In this document: positions 8,982 to 18,635 of the stretch, piece by piece
Numbering within the stretch: position 1 is the first letter of the stretch
Layout: every line of letters begins with the position of its first letter
Assembly: GCF_014851675.1 (NCBI RefSeq)
Contig: NZ_JACVAE010000003.1
Location: 571,284-635,283, forward strand
Source: Rhizobium sp. ARZ01
GTDB taxonomy: Bacteria; Pseudomonadota; Alphaproteobacteria; Rhizobiales; Rhizobiaceae
DNA length: 64,000 nt
Direction of reading: 5' to 3'
The notes under the pieces: model-generated
Seen by the model: the letters and a program-made list of their open reading frames with translations, nothing else
The model's database searches: none
What the model was told of the DNA's origin: nothing
Program-made: the position numbers and the translations under genes

Positions 8982-9170
8982 TCAGAGGAGGGCATCGAGA
9001 ATAAAGGGCTTGTCCTCGACGACCTGTTTCTTTGTATCCTTGCCCGCACTCGCCTTCGATGCAGGTGCAGCTCCCGGAGGATCAAGGTCGCCCTTGCGAC
9101 CGCAGGCCGCGATCACCGTCGCCGAAAGAACAAGGACGAGGGCCAGCCTGGCAGTGGTCTTCAGTGTCAT
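8982..9170 (-). CDS. lptM: LptM-type small lipoprotein (YifL family)
   Basis: A 62-residue lipoprotein precursor. Signal peptide residues 1-22 end in the lipobox VIAAC with lipidation at Cys23, immediately followed by GRKGDLDPP, the hallmark of the LptM/YifL family. In E. coli LptM helps oxidative maturation of the LptDE lipopolysaccharide translocon at the outer membrane. The remainder is low-complexity Ala/Lys/Asp. The ATG at 9170 puts the signal peptide at the N-terminus; an upstream in-frame start would place 14 polar residues before it and is unlikely. Confidence 0.87.
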   Translation of the reverse strand: MTLKTTARLALVLVLSATVIAACGRKGDLDPPGAAPASKASAGKDTKKQVVEDKPFILDALL

Positions 9171-9286
9171 GCGGGTTCGCGGCTCCGAAAGCGATCGATG
9201 GTTGTGAAACACTTAGCAGAAGCGGGGCCTGTTTGTGCACCCCGATTCTTCTGATGATTCATGCAAGGGGATTGATCGGTCGACCG

Positions 9287-10690
9287 TCAGTTGCGTGACC
9301 GCCACCACACGATCTGCTGGCGCACGTTGGACGGTGCGGTGCCGCCGAAGGAAGTGCGGCTTGCGACCGATGCTTCCACGGTCAGCACGTCATAGACCTT
9401 GTCGGTAATGGCAGGATTGATTGCCTGCAGGTCGGCGAGCGGCAGTTCGGCCAGCTCGCAGCCCTTCTGCTCGGCGAGTGCAACGGCACGGCCGGTGACG
9501 TGATGGGCGTCGCGGAAGGGAAGGCCGGCTTCGCGCACCAGCCAGTCGGCAAGATCGGTTGCAGTTGAATAACCGGAACCGGCCGCTGCCTTCATTCGAT
9601 CGGTACGAACAGTCATGTCGCGCACCATGCCGGTCATTGCGGCAATCGCCAACTCCAGGCTCTCGGCGGCGTCGAACACCTGCTCCTTGTCTTCCTGCAT
9701 GTCCTTGGAATAGGCGAGCGGCAACCCCTTCATTACGGTGAGGAGCGCAACAAGCGAGCCGTTGATGCGACCGGTCTTGGCGCGCACCAGCTCGGCGGCA
9801 TCCGGGTTCTTCTTCTGCGGCATGATCGAGGAACCGGTCGAGAAGGCATCAGACAACCGGATGAAGCCGAATTGTGGCGTCGACCAGATGACGATTTCTT
9901 CCGCCAGCCGCGATAGGTGCGTGGCGGCGATCGCTGCGATCGACAGGAACTCCAGCGCGAAGTCGCGGTCGGAAACCGTGTCGATCGAATTGCGGGTCGG
10001 CTCGCGGAAGCCCAGTGCCTTGGCGGTCATGTGGCGGTCGATCGGGAAGCCGGTGCCGGCAAGAGCGGCGGCGCCGATCGGGCTTTCGTCCATGTGCTCG
10101 ATCGCGTGGCGAACGCGCTGGCGGTCACGGCCGAACATCTCGACATAGGCCATGCAATGATGCCCGAAGGTGACCGGCTGGGCCGTCTGCAGGTGGGTAA
10201 AGCCGGGCATGACGGTATCGGCATGCTCCTCGGCGCGATCGAGGAAGGCGGCGATCAGCGCACTGAGCATCTTCTCTGTTTTTTGCAGCTCTTCCTTCAC
10301 CCAGAGACGGAAATCGAGCGCCACCTGATCGTTGCGCGAGCGCGCGGTGTGCAGGCGGCCTGCGGCCGGGCCGATCAGGGTGGCAAGCCGGGCCTCCACG
10401 TTCATGTGGATGTCCTCGAGCTTGCGGGAGAATTCGAAGGTACCGCTTTCGATCTCCTTCAGCACCGTTTCCAGCCCTGCGACAATCTTGTCCTTGTCTT
10501 CGGCAGAAATGATGCCTTGATGGGCCAGCATGGTCGCGTGCGCGATCGAGCCGCGGATGTCTTGGGCATAGAGCTTCTTGTCGAAGCCGATGGAGGCGTT
10601 TATCTCCTCCATGATCGCGTCCGGGCCCGATGCGAAACGGCCGCCCCACATCTGGTTCGAAGATTGGGTCTCAGATTTTGCGTCAGCCAT
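9287..10690 (-). CDS. argH: argininosuccinate lyase
   Basis: Final enzyme of arginine synthesis, which cleaves argininosuccinate to arginine and fumarate. It is a homotetramer of the fumarase/aspartase superfamily. The signature [12 protein letters not shown] is intact, as are the N-terminal [11 protein letters not shown] and the central [12 protein letters not shown] and [10 protein letters not shown]. The ATG at 10690 gives 467 residues, the usual size; the longer open frame upstream is antisense to tlpA and is not coding. Its start lies only 25 bases from the divergent tlpA start. The convergently transcribed partner of arginine synthesis, argJ, is elsewhere in the window. Confidence 0.96.
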   Translation of the reverse strand: MADAKSETQSSNQMWGGRFASGPDAIMEEINASIGFDKKLYAQDIRGSIAHATMLAHQGIISAEDKDKIVAGLETVLKEIESGTFEFSRKLEDIHMNVEARLATLIGPAAGRLHTARSRNDQVALDFRLWVKEELQKTEKMLSALIAAFLDRAEEHADTVMPGFTHLQTAQPVTFGHHCMAYVEMFGRDRQRVRHAIEHMDESPIGAAALAGTGFPIDRHMTAKALGFREPTRNSIDTVSDRDFALEFLSIAAIAATHLSRLAEEIVIWSTPQFGFIRLSDAFSTGSSIMPQKKNPDAAELVRAKTGRINGSLVALLTVMKGLPLAYSKDMQEDKEQVFDAAESLELAIAAMTGMVRDMTVRTDRMKAAAGSGYSTATDLADWLVREAGLPFRDAHHVTGRAVALAEQKGCELAELPLADLQAINPAITDKVYDVLTVEASVASRTSFGGTAPSNVRQQIVWWRSRN

Positions 10691-10715
10691 GGGATTGCCT
10701 ATCCTGGAGAATGAA

Positions 10716-11396
10716 ATGACAGTCGAGAAGAAGCCAGGCCGCCCGGCCTCCAAGCTGATCGCAGTGGCCGCGCTTGCCGGCATTCTTGCCGGTGCGGCAG
10801 CGGTATACGTGATGGAGAGCCAGTCTGGCAATGGCGGCGGTGCCGTGGCCGGGGCCGGCGGCCAGTGCGAAGCGGCAAAGGGTAAGGCGGCGGGACTGAC
10901 GCCGTTCCTGAAGGGACAGGTTGCCGCCATGATGGCTGCGGATCAGCCGCGACCGCTACCGGCGCTTGCCTTCAACGGACCGGACGGCAAGCCACGCACG
11001 ATCGCCGACTTTTCCGGCAAGACATTGCTCGTCAATCTCTGGGCGACCTGGTGTGTGCCATGCCGTGAAGAAATGCCGGCTTTGAATGCCTTGCAGAAGG
11101 AGCTCGGAAGCGACCGCTTCGAAGTCGTCGCCATCAACATCGACACCGGCTCGGACGAAAAACCGAAAACCTTCCTCGACGAAACCGGGGTCCACGCTCT
11201 TGCCTACTACCGCGACAGCTCCATGGGCGTCTTCAATGCGCTGAAGAAGGAAGGCCTCGCCTTCGGTTTGCCGGTGACGCTTCTGATGGACGACAAGGGT
11301 TGCATGATCGGCGCCATGAATGGTCCGGCCGTATGGGACAGCGAGGATGCGAAGGCGCTGATCCGGGCCGCCGTCCCGGTCGCGCCGGCTTCGTGA
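10716..11396 (+). CDS. tlpA: membrane-anchored thiol:disulfide interchange protein TlpA
   Basis: A 226-residue thioredoxin-fold protein anchored by an N-terminal helix (about residues 13-33) with the catalytic domain in the periplasm. The active site WATWCVPC is at about residues 109-116, followed by REEMPALN, and the cis-Pro loop is FGLPVT. TlpA reduces periplasmic partners in copper delivery to cytochrome oxidase (CoxB, ScoI) in rhizobia. The ATG at 10716 is preceded by GGAGA; the open frame upstream lies inside argH. An Ala/Gly-rich linker and a Cys (GGQCEAA) follow the anchor. Confidence 0.9.
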   Translation: MTVEKKPGRPASKLIAVAALAGILAGAAAVYVMESQSGNGGGAVAGAGGQCEAAKGKAAGLTPFLKGQVAAMMAADQPRPLPALAFNGPDGKPRTIADFSGKTLLVNLWATWCVPCREEMPALNALQKELGSDRFEVVAINIDTGSDEKPKTFLDETGVHALAYYRDSSMGVFNALKKEGLAFGLPVTLLMDDKGCMIGAMNGPAVWDSEDAKALIRAAVPVAPAS

Positions 11397-11406
11397 TGGA
11401 TGCAAT

Positions 11407-12429
11407 TCAGCCGGCCGCGTAGACGCGCGGTCGGCGGATATCGAGAAAACCCCGCTCGCCTTTCTTGTGCGGAAACTCGGGTGCGGTGTCGAACTCGATC
11501 GACTGGCCGCCGGTGGTCTTTGCGAGGACGCGGCGCGAATCCGGCCGGTCGAGAACGCGCACGATTTGTGCGGGCACGCCTTGTCCATCCTCGCGCCAGG
11601 CGACATCAGCCGGGCGGAAGAGCAGGTCGGCCGGACCGTCCAGTAGATCCGGTGCGTCGAAAGGCACGTCCTGCACAAAGGCCTTGCCGTCGCGCACGGT
11701 CGCCGGCAGGGCGTTGGCGTCACCGAGGAATTTCATCACGAAAGCGTTCTCCGGGCTGCGGCAGACCGCCTCGGGCGTTCCCTCCTGCACGATATTGCCC
11801 TTATCGAGGATGACGACCCGATCGGCGAGATCGAGCGCCTCTTCCTGGTCGTGGGTGACGAACAGCGTTGTGATGCCGAGTTCGTCGTGGATCTTGCGCA
11901 GCCAGCGGCGAAGGTCGCGACGGACATTGGCGTCGAGGGCGCCGAACGGCTCGTCGAGCAGCAGTACGCGCGGATCGACGGCAAGCGCGCGGGCGAGCGC
12001 CACGCGCTGGCGCTGACCGCCGGAAATCTGGCCGGGGAAGCGGTCGCCGAGACCGGAGAGTTGCACCAGTGCCAGCAGTTCCTCGACCCGCTCGCGGATC
12101 GCCTCGGCCGAGCGCTTCACCTTGGACACTTTCATGCCGAAGGCGATGTTTTCGGCCACGGTCATGTGCGGGAACAGCGCATAATGCTGGAAGACGAAGC
12201 CGACGCCGCGGTCGCGTACCGGAATGTCTGTCGCGTCATCGTTGCCGAAGTAGATGTGGCCGTCATCGGCATATTCGAGGCCGGCGACCATGCGCAGGAT
12301 CGTCGTCTTGCCGGAGCCGGAGGGGCCGAGCAGGGCCACCAGTTCGCCACTGCCGATATCGAGCGACACGCCATGGACGGCACGGAAGGTGTCGAAGGTC
12401 TTGACGACGTTGTCGAGACGGATTTTCAA
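11407..12429 (-). CDS. cysA: sulfate/thiosulfate ABC transporter ATP-binding protein CysA
   Basis: A 340-residue ABC ATPase of the CysA/CUT1-like class. Walker [11 protein letters not shown]-loop, signature ISGGQRQR, Walker [13 protein letters not shown] and the switch His in FVTHDQEEA are complete. A C-terminal TOBE-like regulatory part begins near residue 235. It is the last gene of the run sbp-cysT-cysW-cysA and overlaps cysW by 4 bases (ATGA-type), so the four products form one importer for sulfate and/or thiosulfate feeding cysteine synthesis. It is convergent with tlpA. Confidence 0.93.
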   Translation of the reverse strand: MKIRLDNVVKTFDTFRAVHGVSLDIGSGELVALLGPSGSGKTTILRMVAGLEYADDGHIYFGNDDATDIPVRDRGVGFVFQHYALFPHMTVAENIAFGMKVSKVKRSAEAIRERVEELLALVQLSGLGDRFPGQISGGQRQRVALARALAVDPRVLLLDEPFGALDANVRRDLRRWLRKIHDELGITTLFVTHDQEEALDLADRVVILDKGNIVQEGTPEAVCRSPENAFVMKFLGDANALPATVRDGKAFVQDVPFDAPDLLDGPADLLFRPADVAWREDGQGVPAQIVRVLDRPDSRRVLAKTTGGQSIEFDTAPEFPHKKGERGFLDIRRPRVYAAG

Positions 12430-13322
12430 GGCTTGACCTCCGAAATTGTATCATTGCCGGCAAGCGTTGCCGGGCGCGAGCGGCGTCCTGCACCTTGTCG
12501 TTCCAGAAGCACTTTCACGACCAGCGTGACGAGCGCCAGCGTCGCGAGGATCGAGGCTGCAGCGAAGGCGCCGACGGCATCGTAGTCGTGATAGAGCAGT
12601 TCGATGTGCAGCGGCAGCGTGTTGGTCTGGCCGCGAATGTTGCCGGAGACGACCGAGACCGCGCCGAATTCGCCCATCACGCGCGAATTGCAGAGCACGA
12701 CGCCATAGAGCAGTGCCCATTTGATGTTCGGCAACGTCACCGAGAAGAAGGTGCGCCATGCGCTTGCCCCAAGCGATGTTGCTGCTTCTTCAAGATCGCG
12801 CCCCTGCGCCTGCATGAGCGGGATCAACTCACGCGCGACGAAAGGGGCTGTGACGAACATGCTGGCCAGCACGATGCCGGGCAGGGCGAACATGATCTTG
12901 ATCTCTGCCGTTTCCAATACCGGACCGAACAGGCCCTGCAGGCCGTAGACGAAGAGATAGGAGACGCCCGCGACGATCGGCGAGACGGAGAACGGGATCT
13001 CGATGACGATCGTCAGAAGTCGCTTGCCGATGAAATCATGCTTGGTGATCGCCCACGCAGCGGCGATGCCGAATGCGGTATTGATGGGAACCGCAATCAG
13101 TGCCGTCAGCACGGTCAGCATGATCGCGTGCAGCGTGTCCGGCTCGGCGATGGCGGCGGCGAAGTAGGGCAAGCCCTTGGAGAAGGCCTGCACGCCGATC
13201 ACCATTAGCGGCGCCACGATGATGATGGCGACGAAGAACAGCACCACCGCAAGCAGGGTGCGCCGGAAGCGGGGAGCATCGCCGATGCGGGGTGGACGGC
13301 GGCCGGAAAAATGCGGTCTCAT
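12426..13322 (-). CDS. cysW: sulfate ABC transporter permease CysW
   Basis: A 298-residue inner-membrane permease with six predicted helices and the EAA loop [16 protein letters not shown], which contacts CysA. The segment [18 protein letters not shown] is characteristic of CysW. The N-terminal 25 residues are basic and cytoplasmic. It lies between cysT (4-base gap) and cysA (4-base overlap). Confidence 0.93.
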   Translation of the reverse strand: MRPHFSGRRPPRIGDAPRFRRTLLAVVLFFVAIIIVAPLMVIGVQAFSKGLPYFAAAIAEPDTLHAIMLTVLTALIAVPINTAFGIAAAWAITKHDFIGKRLLTIVIEIPFSVSPIVAGVSYLFVYGLQGLFGPVLETAEIKIMFALPGIVLASMFVTAPFVARELIPLMQAQGRDLEEAATSLGASAWRTFFSVTLPNIKWALLYGVVLCNSRVMGEFGAVSVVSGNIRGQTNTLPLHIELLYHDYDAVGAFAAASILATLALVTLVVKVLLERQGAGRRSRPATLAGNDTISEVKP

Positions 13323-13326
13323 CGGA

Positions 13327-14205
13327 TCAGTTTCTTACCGTGTAGCGGAGGGCGCGCGCCTGCATGAGGTTGGTGACGGCGAGCATCAGGAATGCGGCAA
13401 TCAGCATGACCGAGGCGATCGCGGCGGAAGCCGGATAGTCGTATTCCTCGAGCCGAATGAAGGCGAGGAGTGCTGTGATCTCCGTCGAGAAAGGCTGGTT
13501 GCCGGCGATGAAGATGATCGCGCCGAATTCGCCGAGGCTGCGGGCGAAGGACAGGGATACACCGGCCAGCAGTGCCGGCGTCAGCAGCGGCAACACGACG
13601 CGCATAAAAATCGACAGGTCGCTGCCGCCAAGTGTTTGGCCGGCCTCCTCGAGCGCCGGATCGAGTTCCTCCAGCACCGGCTGCACGGTGCGCACGATGA
13701 AGGGCAGGCTGGTGAAGGCCATGGCGATCATGATGCCGAGCGGTGTGTAGGCCACCTTGATGCCGAGCGTCGACAGCGGCGCACCGAACCAGCCATTCGT
13801 GGCAAAGAGCGTCGTCAAGGAAATACCGGCGACGGCGGTCGGCAAGGCAAAGGGCAGATCGACCAGCGCATCAATAATGCGCCGGCCGGGGAAGCGGTAG
13901 CGCACCAGCGTCCAGGCGAGCGCGAGCCCGAAGAAGAGATTGAAGATCGTTGCCGCAAGCGCGCAGGAAACGGTCACGAGGTAGCTTGCGACCGCACGAT
14001 CGGAGGAGACAATGCGCCAATAGTCGGCCGGGCCGAGGCTTGCCGCCTTGAACACCAGGGCTGCCAGCGGCAGCACGATGATGATCGCGGCATAGACCAG
14101 CGTAATCCCGAGAGACAGGGGGAGACCCGGCAGTACGCGCCGTTTCACGATATTTGTCTTTTTCGCAGCAAGAAGACCGGCGGGATTTTTCGCCCGCCTG
14201 CCCAT
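13327..14205 (-). CDS. cysT: sulfate ABC transporter permease CysT (CysU)
   Basis: The second permease of the importer, about 292 residues from the ATG at 14205. Six helices are visible, the EAA loop is ALEEAGQTLGGSDLSIF, and FARSLGEFGAIIFIAGN is the diagnostic segment shared with CysW. The ATG at 14205 has a modest GAAGAA site; an ATG at 14238 would overlap the sbp stop by 14 bases and add 11 residues. Either start would couple it tightly to sbp. The frame further upstream only shadows sbp. Confidence 0.92.
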   Translation of the reverse strand: MGRRAKNPAGLLAAKKTNIVKRRVLPGLPLSLGITLVYAAIIIVLPLAALVFKAASLGPADYWRIVSSDRAVASYLVTVSCALAATIFNLFFGLALAWTLVRYRFPGRRIIDALVDLPFALPTAVAGISLTTLFATNGWFGAPLSTLGIKVAYTPLGIMIAMAFTSLPFIVRTVQPVLEELDPALEEAGQTLGGSDLSIFMRVVLPLLTPALLAGVSLSFARSLGEFGAIIFIAGNQPFSTEITALLAFIRLEEYDYPASAAIASVMLIAAFLMLAVTNLMQARALRYTVRN

Positions 14206-14224
14206 TGCTGTTTCTTCGTGTGCT

Positions 14225-15208
14225 TCAGCGGTTGCCATAGATACCGTCAAGGATCCCACCTTCGGCGAAATGCTCCTTGGAAACCTGACCCCAGCCGCCG
14301 AAGACGTCTTCGACCTTAACGAGGCGAATATCCGGGAACTGGTCCTTGAATTCGGCCGCGACCTTCTCGTCATGGACGCGATGGCCAAATTCGGCGGCGA
14401 TCTTCTGGCCTTCCGGCGCGTAGAGAAAGTCGAGGTAGGACTTCGACAGTTCCTGGCTGCCATGCTTTTCGGCGACCTTGTCGACGACGGCGACCGGGAA
14501 CTCCGCGAGCAGGCTGACAGAGGGAACGACCTGTTCGAACTTGTCGGTGCCGTATTGCTTGGCGATCGCTTTGGTTTCTGCCTCGAAGGTGATGATTACG
14601 TCGCCGATTTCCCGCTCGACGAAGGTGGTCGTGGCGGCGCGCCCCCCGGTGTCGAAGACCGGGACGTTGTCAAAGATCTTGGTGACAAACTCCTTCACCT
14701 TCGCCTCGTCGCCTTCGAACTGTTCCTTCGCGTAAGCGGTTGCAGCTAGGTAGGTGTAGCGCGCATTGCCGGAGGTCTTCGGGTTCGGGAAAATCACCTT
14801 CACGTCGTCGCGGGCAAGGTCGTTCCAGTCCTTGATACCCTTCGGATTGCCGGCGCGAACAAGGAAGGAGGGGAAGGAATAGAAGGGCGAGGCATTGTTC
14901 GGGAACTTTTTCTGCCAGTCCTCCGCGACGAAGCCGTTCTTCACGAGGAAGTCGATGTCCGTCACCTGGTTGAACGTCACGACGTCGGCTTCCAGTCCCT
15001 CTACGATCGCACGTGCTTGCTTGGAGGTGCCGCCATGCGATTGATCGACGGTAACGCCCGGGTGTTGGCTGATGAAGGCTTCATTCTCAGCGGCAAAGAG
15101 CTCACGAGCAACGTCATAGGACGCGTTCAGGAGTTTGTCGGCAGCATTGGCCGAAAGGGGGGCTGCCAGTGCCGCGATGGCGGCACCGATAAGGAATAGG
15201 CGCTTCAT
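14225..15208 (-). CDS. periplasmic sulfate-binding protein (Sbp/CysP)
   Basis: A 327-residue solute-binding protein. Residues 1-22 form a Sec signal peptide ending ANA; the mature protein starts ADKLLNASYDVARELF, the classical Sbp/CysP opening, and has SHGGTSKQARAI, the sulfate-contacting segment. It is first in the transporter operon. The ATG at 15208 is preceded by GGGAGA; the open frame upstream is not signal-peptide-like. Whether it prefers sulfate or thiosulfate cannot be told from the sequence. Confidence 0.93.
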   Translation of the reverse strand: MKRLFLIGAAIAALAAPLSANAADKLLNASYDVARELFAAENEAFISQHPGVTVDQSHGGTSKQARAIVEGLEADVVTFNQVTDIDFLVKNGFVAEDWQKKFPNNASPFYSFPSFLVRAGNPKGIKDWNDLARDDVKVIFPNPKTSGNARYTYLAATAYAKEQFEGDEAKVKEFVTKIFDNVPVFDTGGRAATTTFVEREIGDVIITFEAETKAIAKQYGTDKFEQVVPSVSLLAEFPVAVVDKVAEKHGSQELSKSYLDFLYAPEGQKIAAEFGHRVHDEKVAAEFKDQFPDIRLVKVEDVFGGWGQVSKEHFAEGGILDGIYGNR

Positions 15209-15541
15209 GTGATTTGTGTCTCCCGGAAGGCAGGCTGTTATTTCTGCCCGGACAATAATGGCCGGCCGAGCGCAATCCGAGGCACGGCGGACCAATCAAA
15301 GTCTGCTCAGGAAAAAATTAGTCTTACTCGGCGGAGTTCAGCAGAAAATTTGCAGACGGTAATCATCGGGCGATGCCGTCTGACCGTCGCGGATTTGCAG
15401 CGATAGCTGCGATGGAAACACAATGTCTCCCCACAGTTCGATCAACTGTACCACAAGCTGCCCGAAGACGTCTTTGGGTGAAGCCGTGGCCGTATGGCCG
15501 CGATCGGCCAGCGGCGTGCTAACAGAGACCGGCGGTGCTGC
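15209..15541. other. intergenic region upstream of the sulfate operon
   Basis: 333 bases without a convincing gene. It must hold the sbp promoter, reading leftward, but I see no clear -35/-10 pair. One notable element is ACAGTT at 15435-15440 matched by AACTGT at 15446-15451, a small palindrome that could be an operator. hbdA ends at its right edge, so the two operons are in tandem. Confidence 0.5.
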
Positions 15542-16420
15542 TCAGCGGGTCGGGACGGGGACTTCGCCGCGATAGTCGTAGAAACCGCGTCCGGACTTGC
15601 GGCCGAGCCAGCCGGCCTCGACGTACTTCACCAGCAGCGGGCAGGGGCGATATTTCGAGTCCGCCAGGCCCTCATAAAGGACCTGCATGATGGATAGGCA
15701 AGTATCGAGACCGATGAAGTCGGCCAGTTGCAGCGGTCCCATCGGGTGGTTGGCGCCGAGCTTCATCGCCGTATCGATCGCGTCCACAGTGCCGACGCCC
15801 TCGTAGAGCGTGTAGATTGCCTCGTTGATCATCGGCAGAAGGATGCGGTTGACGATGAAGGCGGGAAAATCTTCTGCGACCGTTACAGTTTTGTCGAGAG
15901 TCGCGACAAACTCCTTGGCGGCGGCAAAGGTTTTTTCCTCGGTGGCGATGCCGCGCACGAGCTCGACCAGCTTCATCACCGGCACCGGGTTCATAAAGTG
16001 GATACCCATAAAGCGTTCGGCGCGGTCGGTGGCCGAAGCCAGGCGCGTGATCGACAGCGAAGAGGTGTTGGTCGCTAGGATTGCGTCGGGCTTCAGGACA
16101 GGACAGACCTGTCCGTAGATCTTGCGCTTGACCGTTTCGTCCTCTGTCGCCGCCTCGATGACAAGGTCGGCCTGGGACAGGTCGTTGATGTCGGTCGAGC
16201 CTTTGATGTGCGACAGCGCGTTCTTGCGATCCTCGTCCGTCATCTTGCCGGAAGCGACTTGGCGGGCGAGATTGCCATGGATGGTGGCGAGGCCGGTCTC
16301 AATCCGTTCGGCCGAGAGATCGTAGATATGGACCTTGTAGCCGGCGATGGCGCAGACATGGGCGATCCCGCAACCCATCTGGCCTGCTCCGACGATACCG
16401 ACGTTCCTGATCGTGCTCAT
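15542..16420 (-). CDS. hbdA: 3-hydroxybutyryl-CoA dehydrogenase
   Basis: A 292-residue NAD-dependent dehydrogenase acting on short-chain (S)-3-hydroxyacyl-CoA. The Rossmann motif is GIVGAGQMGCGIAHVCA near the N-terminus; ATNTSSLSI and GIHFMNPVPVMKLVE carry the conserved Ser and catalytic His, with the C-terminal NRILLPMINEA and GANHPMGPLQLADFIG. It lies downstream of etfA but is separated from it by a strong terminator, so it may have its own promoter. Placement with etfBA fits fatty-acid or butyrate/acetoacetate metabolism. Confidence 0.93.
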   Translation of the reverse strand: MSTIRNVGIVGAGQMGCGIAHVCAIAGYKVHIYDLSAERIETGLATIHGNLARQVASGKMTDEDRKNALSHIKGSTDINDLSQADLVIEAATEDETVKRKIYGQVCPVLKPDAILATNTSSLSITRLASATDRAERFMGIHFMNPVPVMKLVELVRGIATEEKTFAAAKEFVATLDKTVTVAEDFPAFIVNRILLPMINEAIYTLYEGVGTVDAIDTAMKLGANHPMGPLQLADFIGLDTCLSIMQVLYEGLADSKYRPCPLLVKYVEAGWLGRKSGRGFYDYRGEVPVPTR

Positions 16421-16478
16421 TGTTCTGCTCACCGAATGAATGAAGAGGCCCCGACCCTCGGCCGAAGTGGCCGCGGGT

Positions 16479-16516
16479 CAAAAAAAAGAAAACCGGGCCG
16501 AATTTGTCGGCCCGGT
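16479..16516 (-). terminator. Rho-independent terminator downstream of etfA
   Basis: ACCGGGCCGA at 16492-16501 pairs with TCGGCCCGGT at 16507-16516 across a 5-base loop; on the minus strand the stem is followed by TTTTCTTTTTTTT (complement of 16479-16491). Placed 69 bases after the etfA stop and before hbdA, it would end the etfBA transcript. Confidence 0.88.
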
Positions 16517-16584
16517 GCAGTGATAAAGGGGTGCGGCGTATTTTTCCAGCGATTATTCGTCGCGTACCGCGTGCCGGATCGCGC

Positions 16585-17514
16585 TCAGAGTGCTTTTTCG
16601 AGCTCCGGCAGGGCGTCGAAGAGGTCGGCGACGAGGCCGTAGTCGGCGACCTGGAAGATCGGCGCCTCCTCGTCCTTGTTGATGGCGACGATGACCTTGC
16701 TATCCTTCATGCCGGCAAGGTGCTGGATGGCACCGGAGATGCCGCAGGCGATGTAGAGCTGCGGGGCGACGACCTTGCCGGTCTGGCCGACCTGCCAGTC
16801 GTTCGGCGCGTAGCCGGCGTCGACGGCGGCGCGGCTGGCGCCGACGGCGGCGCCGAGCTTGTCGGCGACCGGCAGGATCACTTCCTTGAACTTCTCCGCC
16901 GAGCCGAGCGCCCGTCCGCCGGAGATGATGACCTTCGCCGAGGTCAGCTCGGGACGGTCCGACGACGACAGCGCGTCACCGACGAAGCTCGACAAACCCG
17001 GGTTGGCGCCGGTGGCAACCGTCTCGATGGCGGCATTGCCGCCTTCGGACGCGGCGGCGAACGAGGCGGTGCGCACGGTGATCACCTTCTTGGCGTCGCT
17101 CGTCTGCACCGTCTGGATGGCATTGCCGGCATAGATCGGCCGCTTGAAGGTGTCGGGGGAAACCACTTCGATGATCTCCGAGACCTGGGCGACGTCGAGC
17201 AGGGCTGCGACGCGCGGCAAGACGTTCTTGCCGACCGAGGTGGCGGCGGCAAGGATCGTGTCGTAGGCACCGGCGAGGGCGACGATCGTCGCGGCCAGCG
17301 GCTCGGCCAGGTTGTTGGCGAGCGAGGCGTCGTCGGCGAGCAGCACCTTGGCAACGCCCGAGAGCTTCGCCGCCTGCTCGGCCGCCGCCTTGGCACCGGA
17401 ACCGGCGATGAGCACATGCACGTCGCCGCCAAACTTGGTTGCCGCCGTCAGCGCCTTGGCGGTCTGATCGGAAAGGTTGGCATTGTCGTGGTCAGCCAGA
17501 AGAAGAATGGCCAT
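16585..17514 (-). CDS. etfA: electron transfer flavoprotein alpha subunit
   Basis: A 309-residue ETF alpha subunit (FixB family). The N-terminal ADHDNANL begins domain I; the C-terminal FAD domain carries [53 protein letters not shown] and a late DYGLVADLF, all typical. With EtfB it forms the soluble FAD/AMP heterodimer that carries electrons from acyl-CoA dehydrogenases to ETF:ubiquinone oxidoreductase. It follows etfB after an interval filled by a RIME-type repeat. Confidence 0.95.
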   Translation of the reverse strand: MAILLLADHDNANLSDQTAKALTAATKFGGDVHVLIAGSGAKAAAEQAAKLSGVAKVLLADDASLANNLAEPLAATIVALAGAYDTILAAATSVGKNVLPRVAALLDVAQVSEIIEVVSPDTFKRPIYAGNAIQTVQTSDAKKVITVRTASFAAASEGGNAAIETVATGANPGLSSFVGDALSSSDRPELTSAKVIISGGRALGSAEKFKEVILPVADKLGAAVGASRAAVDAGYAPNDWQVGQTGKVVAPQLYIACGISGAIQHLAGMKDSKVIVAINKDEEAPIFQVADYGLVADLFDALPELEKAL

Positions 17515-17582
17515 GGTGAAAATCTCCCTATCTATTTGCGCTCAACGGTCCCTTCGGCCCAGCGCGCGACAATCTTGTTCAT

Positions 17583-17699
17583 CCCGTCATGCCGGACTTG
17601 ATCCGGCATCCAGCGCGCGAAAGTCCTTGCGCGCCAAGGTGTCAATCGCGCCGCCGACGCGGCGCGGCTGGATCCCGGCTCAGGGCCGGGATGACGGAG
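17583..17699. repeat. RIME-type rhizobial intergenic palindromic element
   Basis: About 117 bases built from nested palindromes. ATGCCGGA/TCCGGCAT lies at 17589-17596 and 17602-17609; GCGCGC/GCGCGC at 17613-17618 and 17629-17634; ATCCCGGC/GCCGGGAT at 17672-17679 and 17685-17692. The outer ends are themselves inverted (CCGTCAT against ATGACGG). This is the pattern of the Rhizobium-specific intergenic mosaic elements spread over rhizobial chromosomes. It occupies the etfB-etfA gap and would fold strongly in the mRNA. Confidence 0.82.
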
Positions 17700-17703
17700 G
17701 GTG

Positions 17704-18453
17704 TCAAAGCACGCCGGCTTCGGTTTTCAGCTTTTCGACCAGCTCGGCCACGCTCTTGACCTTGACGCCGGCCTTGCGGCCTTCCGGCTCCTCGGTCTTC
17801 AGCACCTTCAGCCGCGCGGCGGTGGAGACGGCAAAATCGGCCGGGCTCTTCTTGTCGAGCGGCTTCTTCTTCGCCTTCATGATGTTCGGCAGCGAGGCAT
17901 AGCGCGGCTCGTTCAGGCGCAGGTCGGTGGTGACCACCGCCGGCAGCTTGATCTCGATCGTCTGCAGGCCGCCGTCGACCTCGCGGGTGACCTTCGCCGA
18001 GCCGTCGCCGATCTCGACCTTCGAGGCAAAGGTGCCCTGGGCCCAGCCCAACAGCGCCGACAGCATCTGGCCGGTCTGGTTAGAATCGTCGTCGATCGCC
18101 TGCTTGCCGACGATGATCAGGCCGGGCTGCTCGGCCTCGGCGACGCCCTTCAGGATCTTCGCCACCGCCAGCGGCTCGACCGCGTCGTCAGTCTCGACCA
18201 GGATCGCCCGGTCGGCACCCATGGCAAGCGCGGTGCGCAGCGTCTCCTCGGCCTTCGCCGGGCCGATCGACACGACCACCACTTCGTCTGCCTTGCCGGC
18301 CTCCTTCAGCCGCAGCGCCTCTTCGACGGAGATCTCGTCGAACGGGTTCATCGACATCTTCACATTCGCGAGCTCGACACCCGTGCCATCCGGCTTCACC
18401 CGGATCTTCACGTTGTAGTCGACGACCCGCTTTACGGGGACCAAGATCTTCAT
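17704..18453 (-). CDS. etfB: electron transfer flavoprotein beta subunit
   Basis: A 249-residue ETF beta subunit (FixA family). It opens [20 protein letters not shown] and carries [18 protein letters not shown] and the AMP-binding segment [16 protein letters not shown]; the C-terminal half contains the recognition-loop region. The ATG at 18453 is the family start; the open frame upstream covers the promoter region. It is first gene of etfB-etfA. Confidence 0.95.
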   Translation of the reverse strand: MKILVPVKRVVDYNVKIRVKPDGTGVELANVKMSMNPFDEISVEEALRLKEAGKADEVVVVSIGPAKAEETLRTALAMGADRAILVETDDAVEPLAVAKILKGVAEAEQPGLIIVGKQAIDDDSNQTGQMLSALLGWAQGTFASKVEIGDGSAKVTREVDGGLQTIEIKLPAVVTTDLRLNEPRYASLPNIMKAKKKPLDKKSPADFAVSTAARLKVLKTEEPEGRKAGVKVKSVAELVEKLKTEAGVL

Positions 18454-18592
18454 AGGTTCTCCTTCCAATGCCCGCATGGGAAAATGCGCCACCCGAGCGC
18501 CTCCCGATTGTCGGTTGGCGACATCGATACGCGTTTTTTCCTCAAATTCAATGTTCCGACAGGCGTTCCGCGCGGAAACATCTGTACATAGC

Positions 18593-18612
18593 TTACGTGA
18601 ACGTAAACGTAA
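18593..18612. promoter_or_regulatory. ACGT palindrome upstream of etfB, candidate LiuR-like operator
   Basis: TTACGT (18593-18598), GA, ACGTAA (18601-18606) is a perfect inverted repeat, directly followed by a second ACGTAA (18607-18612). It lies about 140 bases upstream of the etfB start in the etfB/rhomboid gap. The half-site layout resembles the published operator of LiuR (MerR family), which controls branched-chain amino acid and fatty acid catabolism and often etf genes. Regulator identity is inference. Confidence 0.45.
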
Positions 18613-18635
18613 ATAAAATTGTGTATGCCTGGTAG

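Noticed and set aside
7770..9254. 494-residue plus-strand frame across lysA and lptM
   Set aside because: Pure antisense of two well-supported genes.
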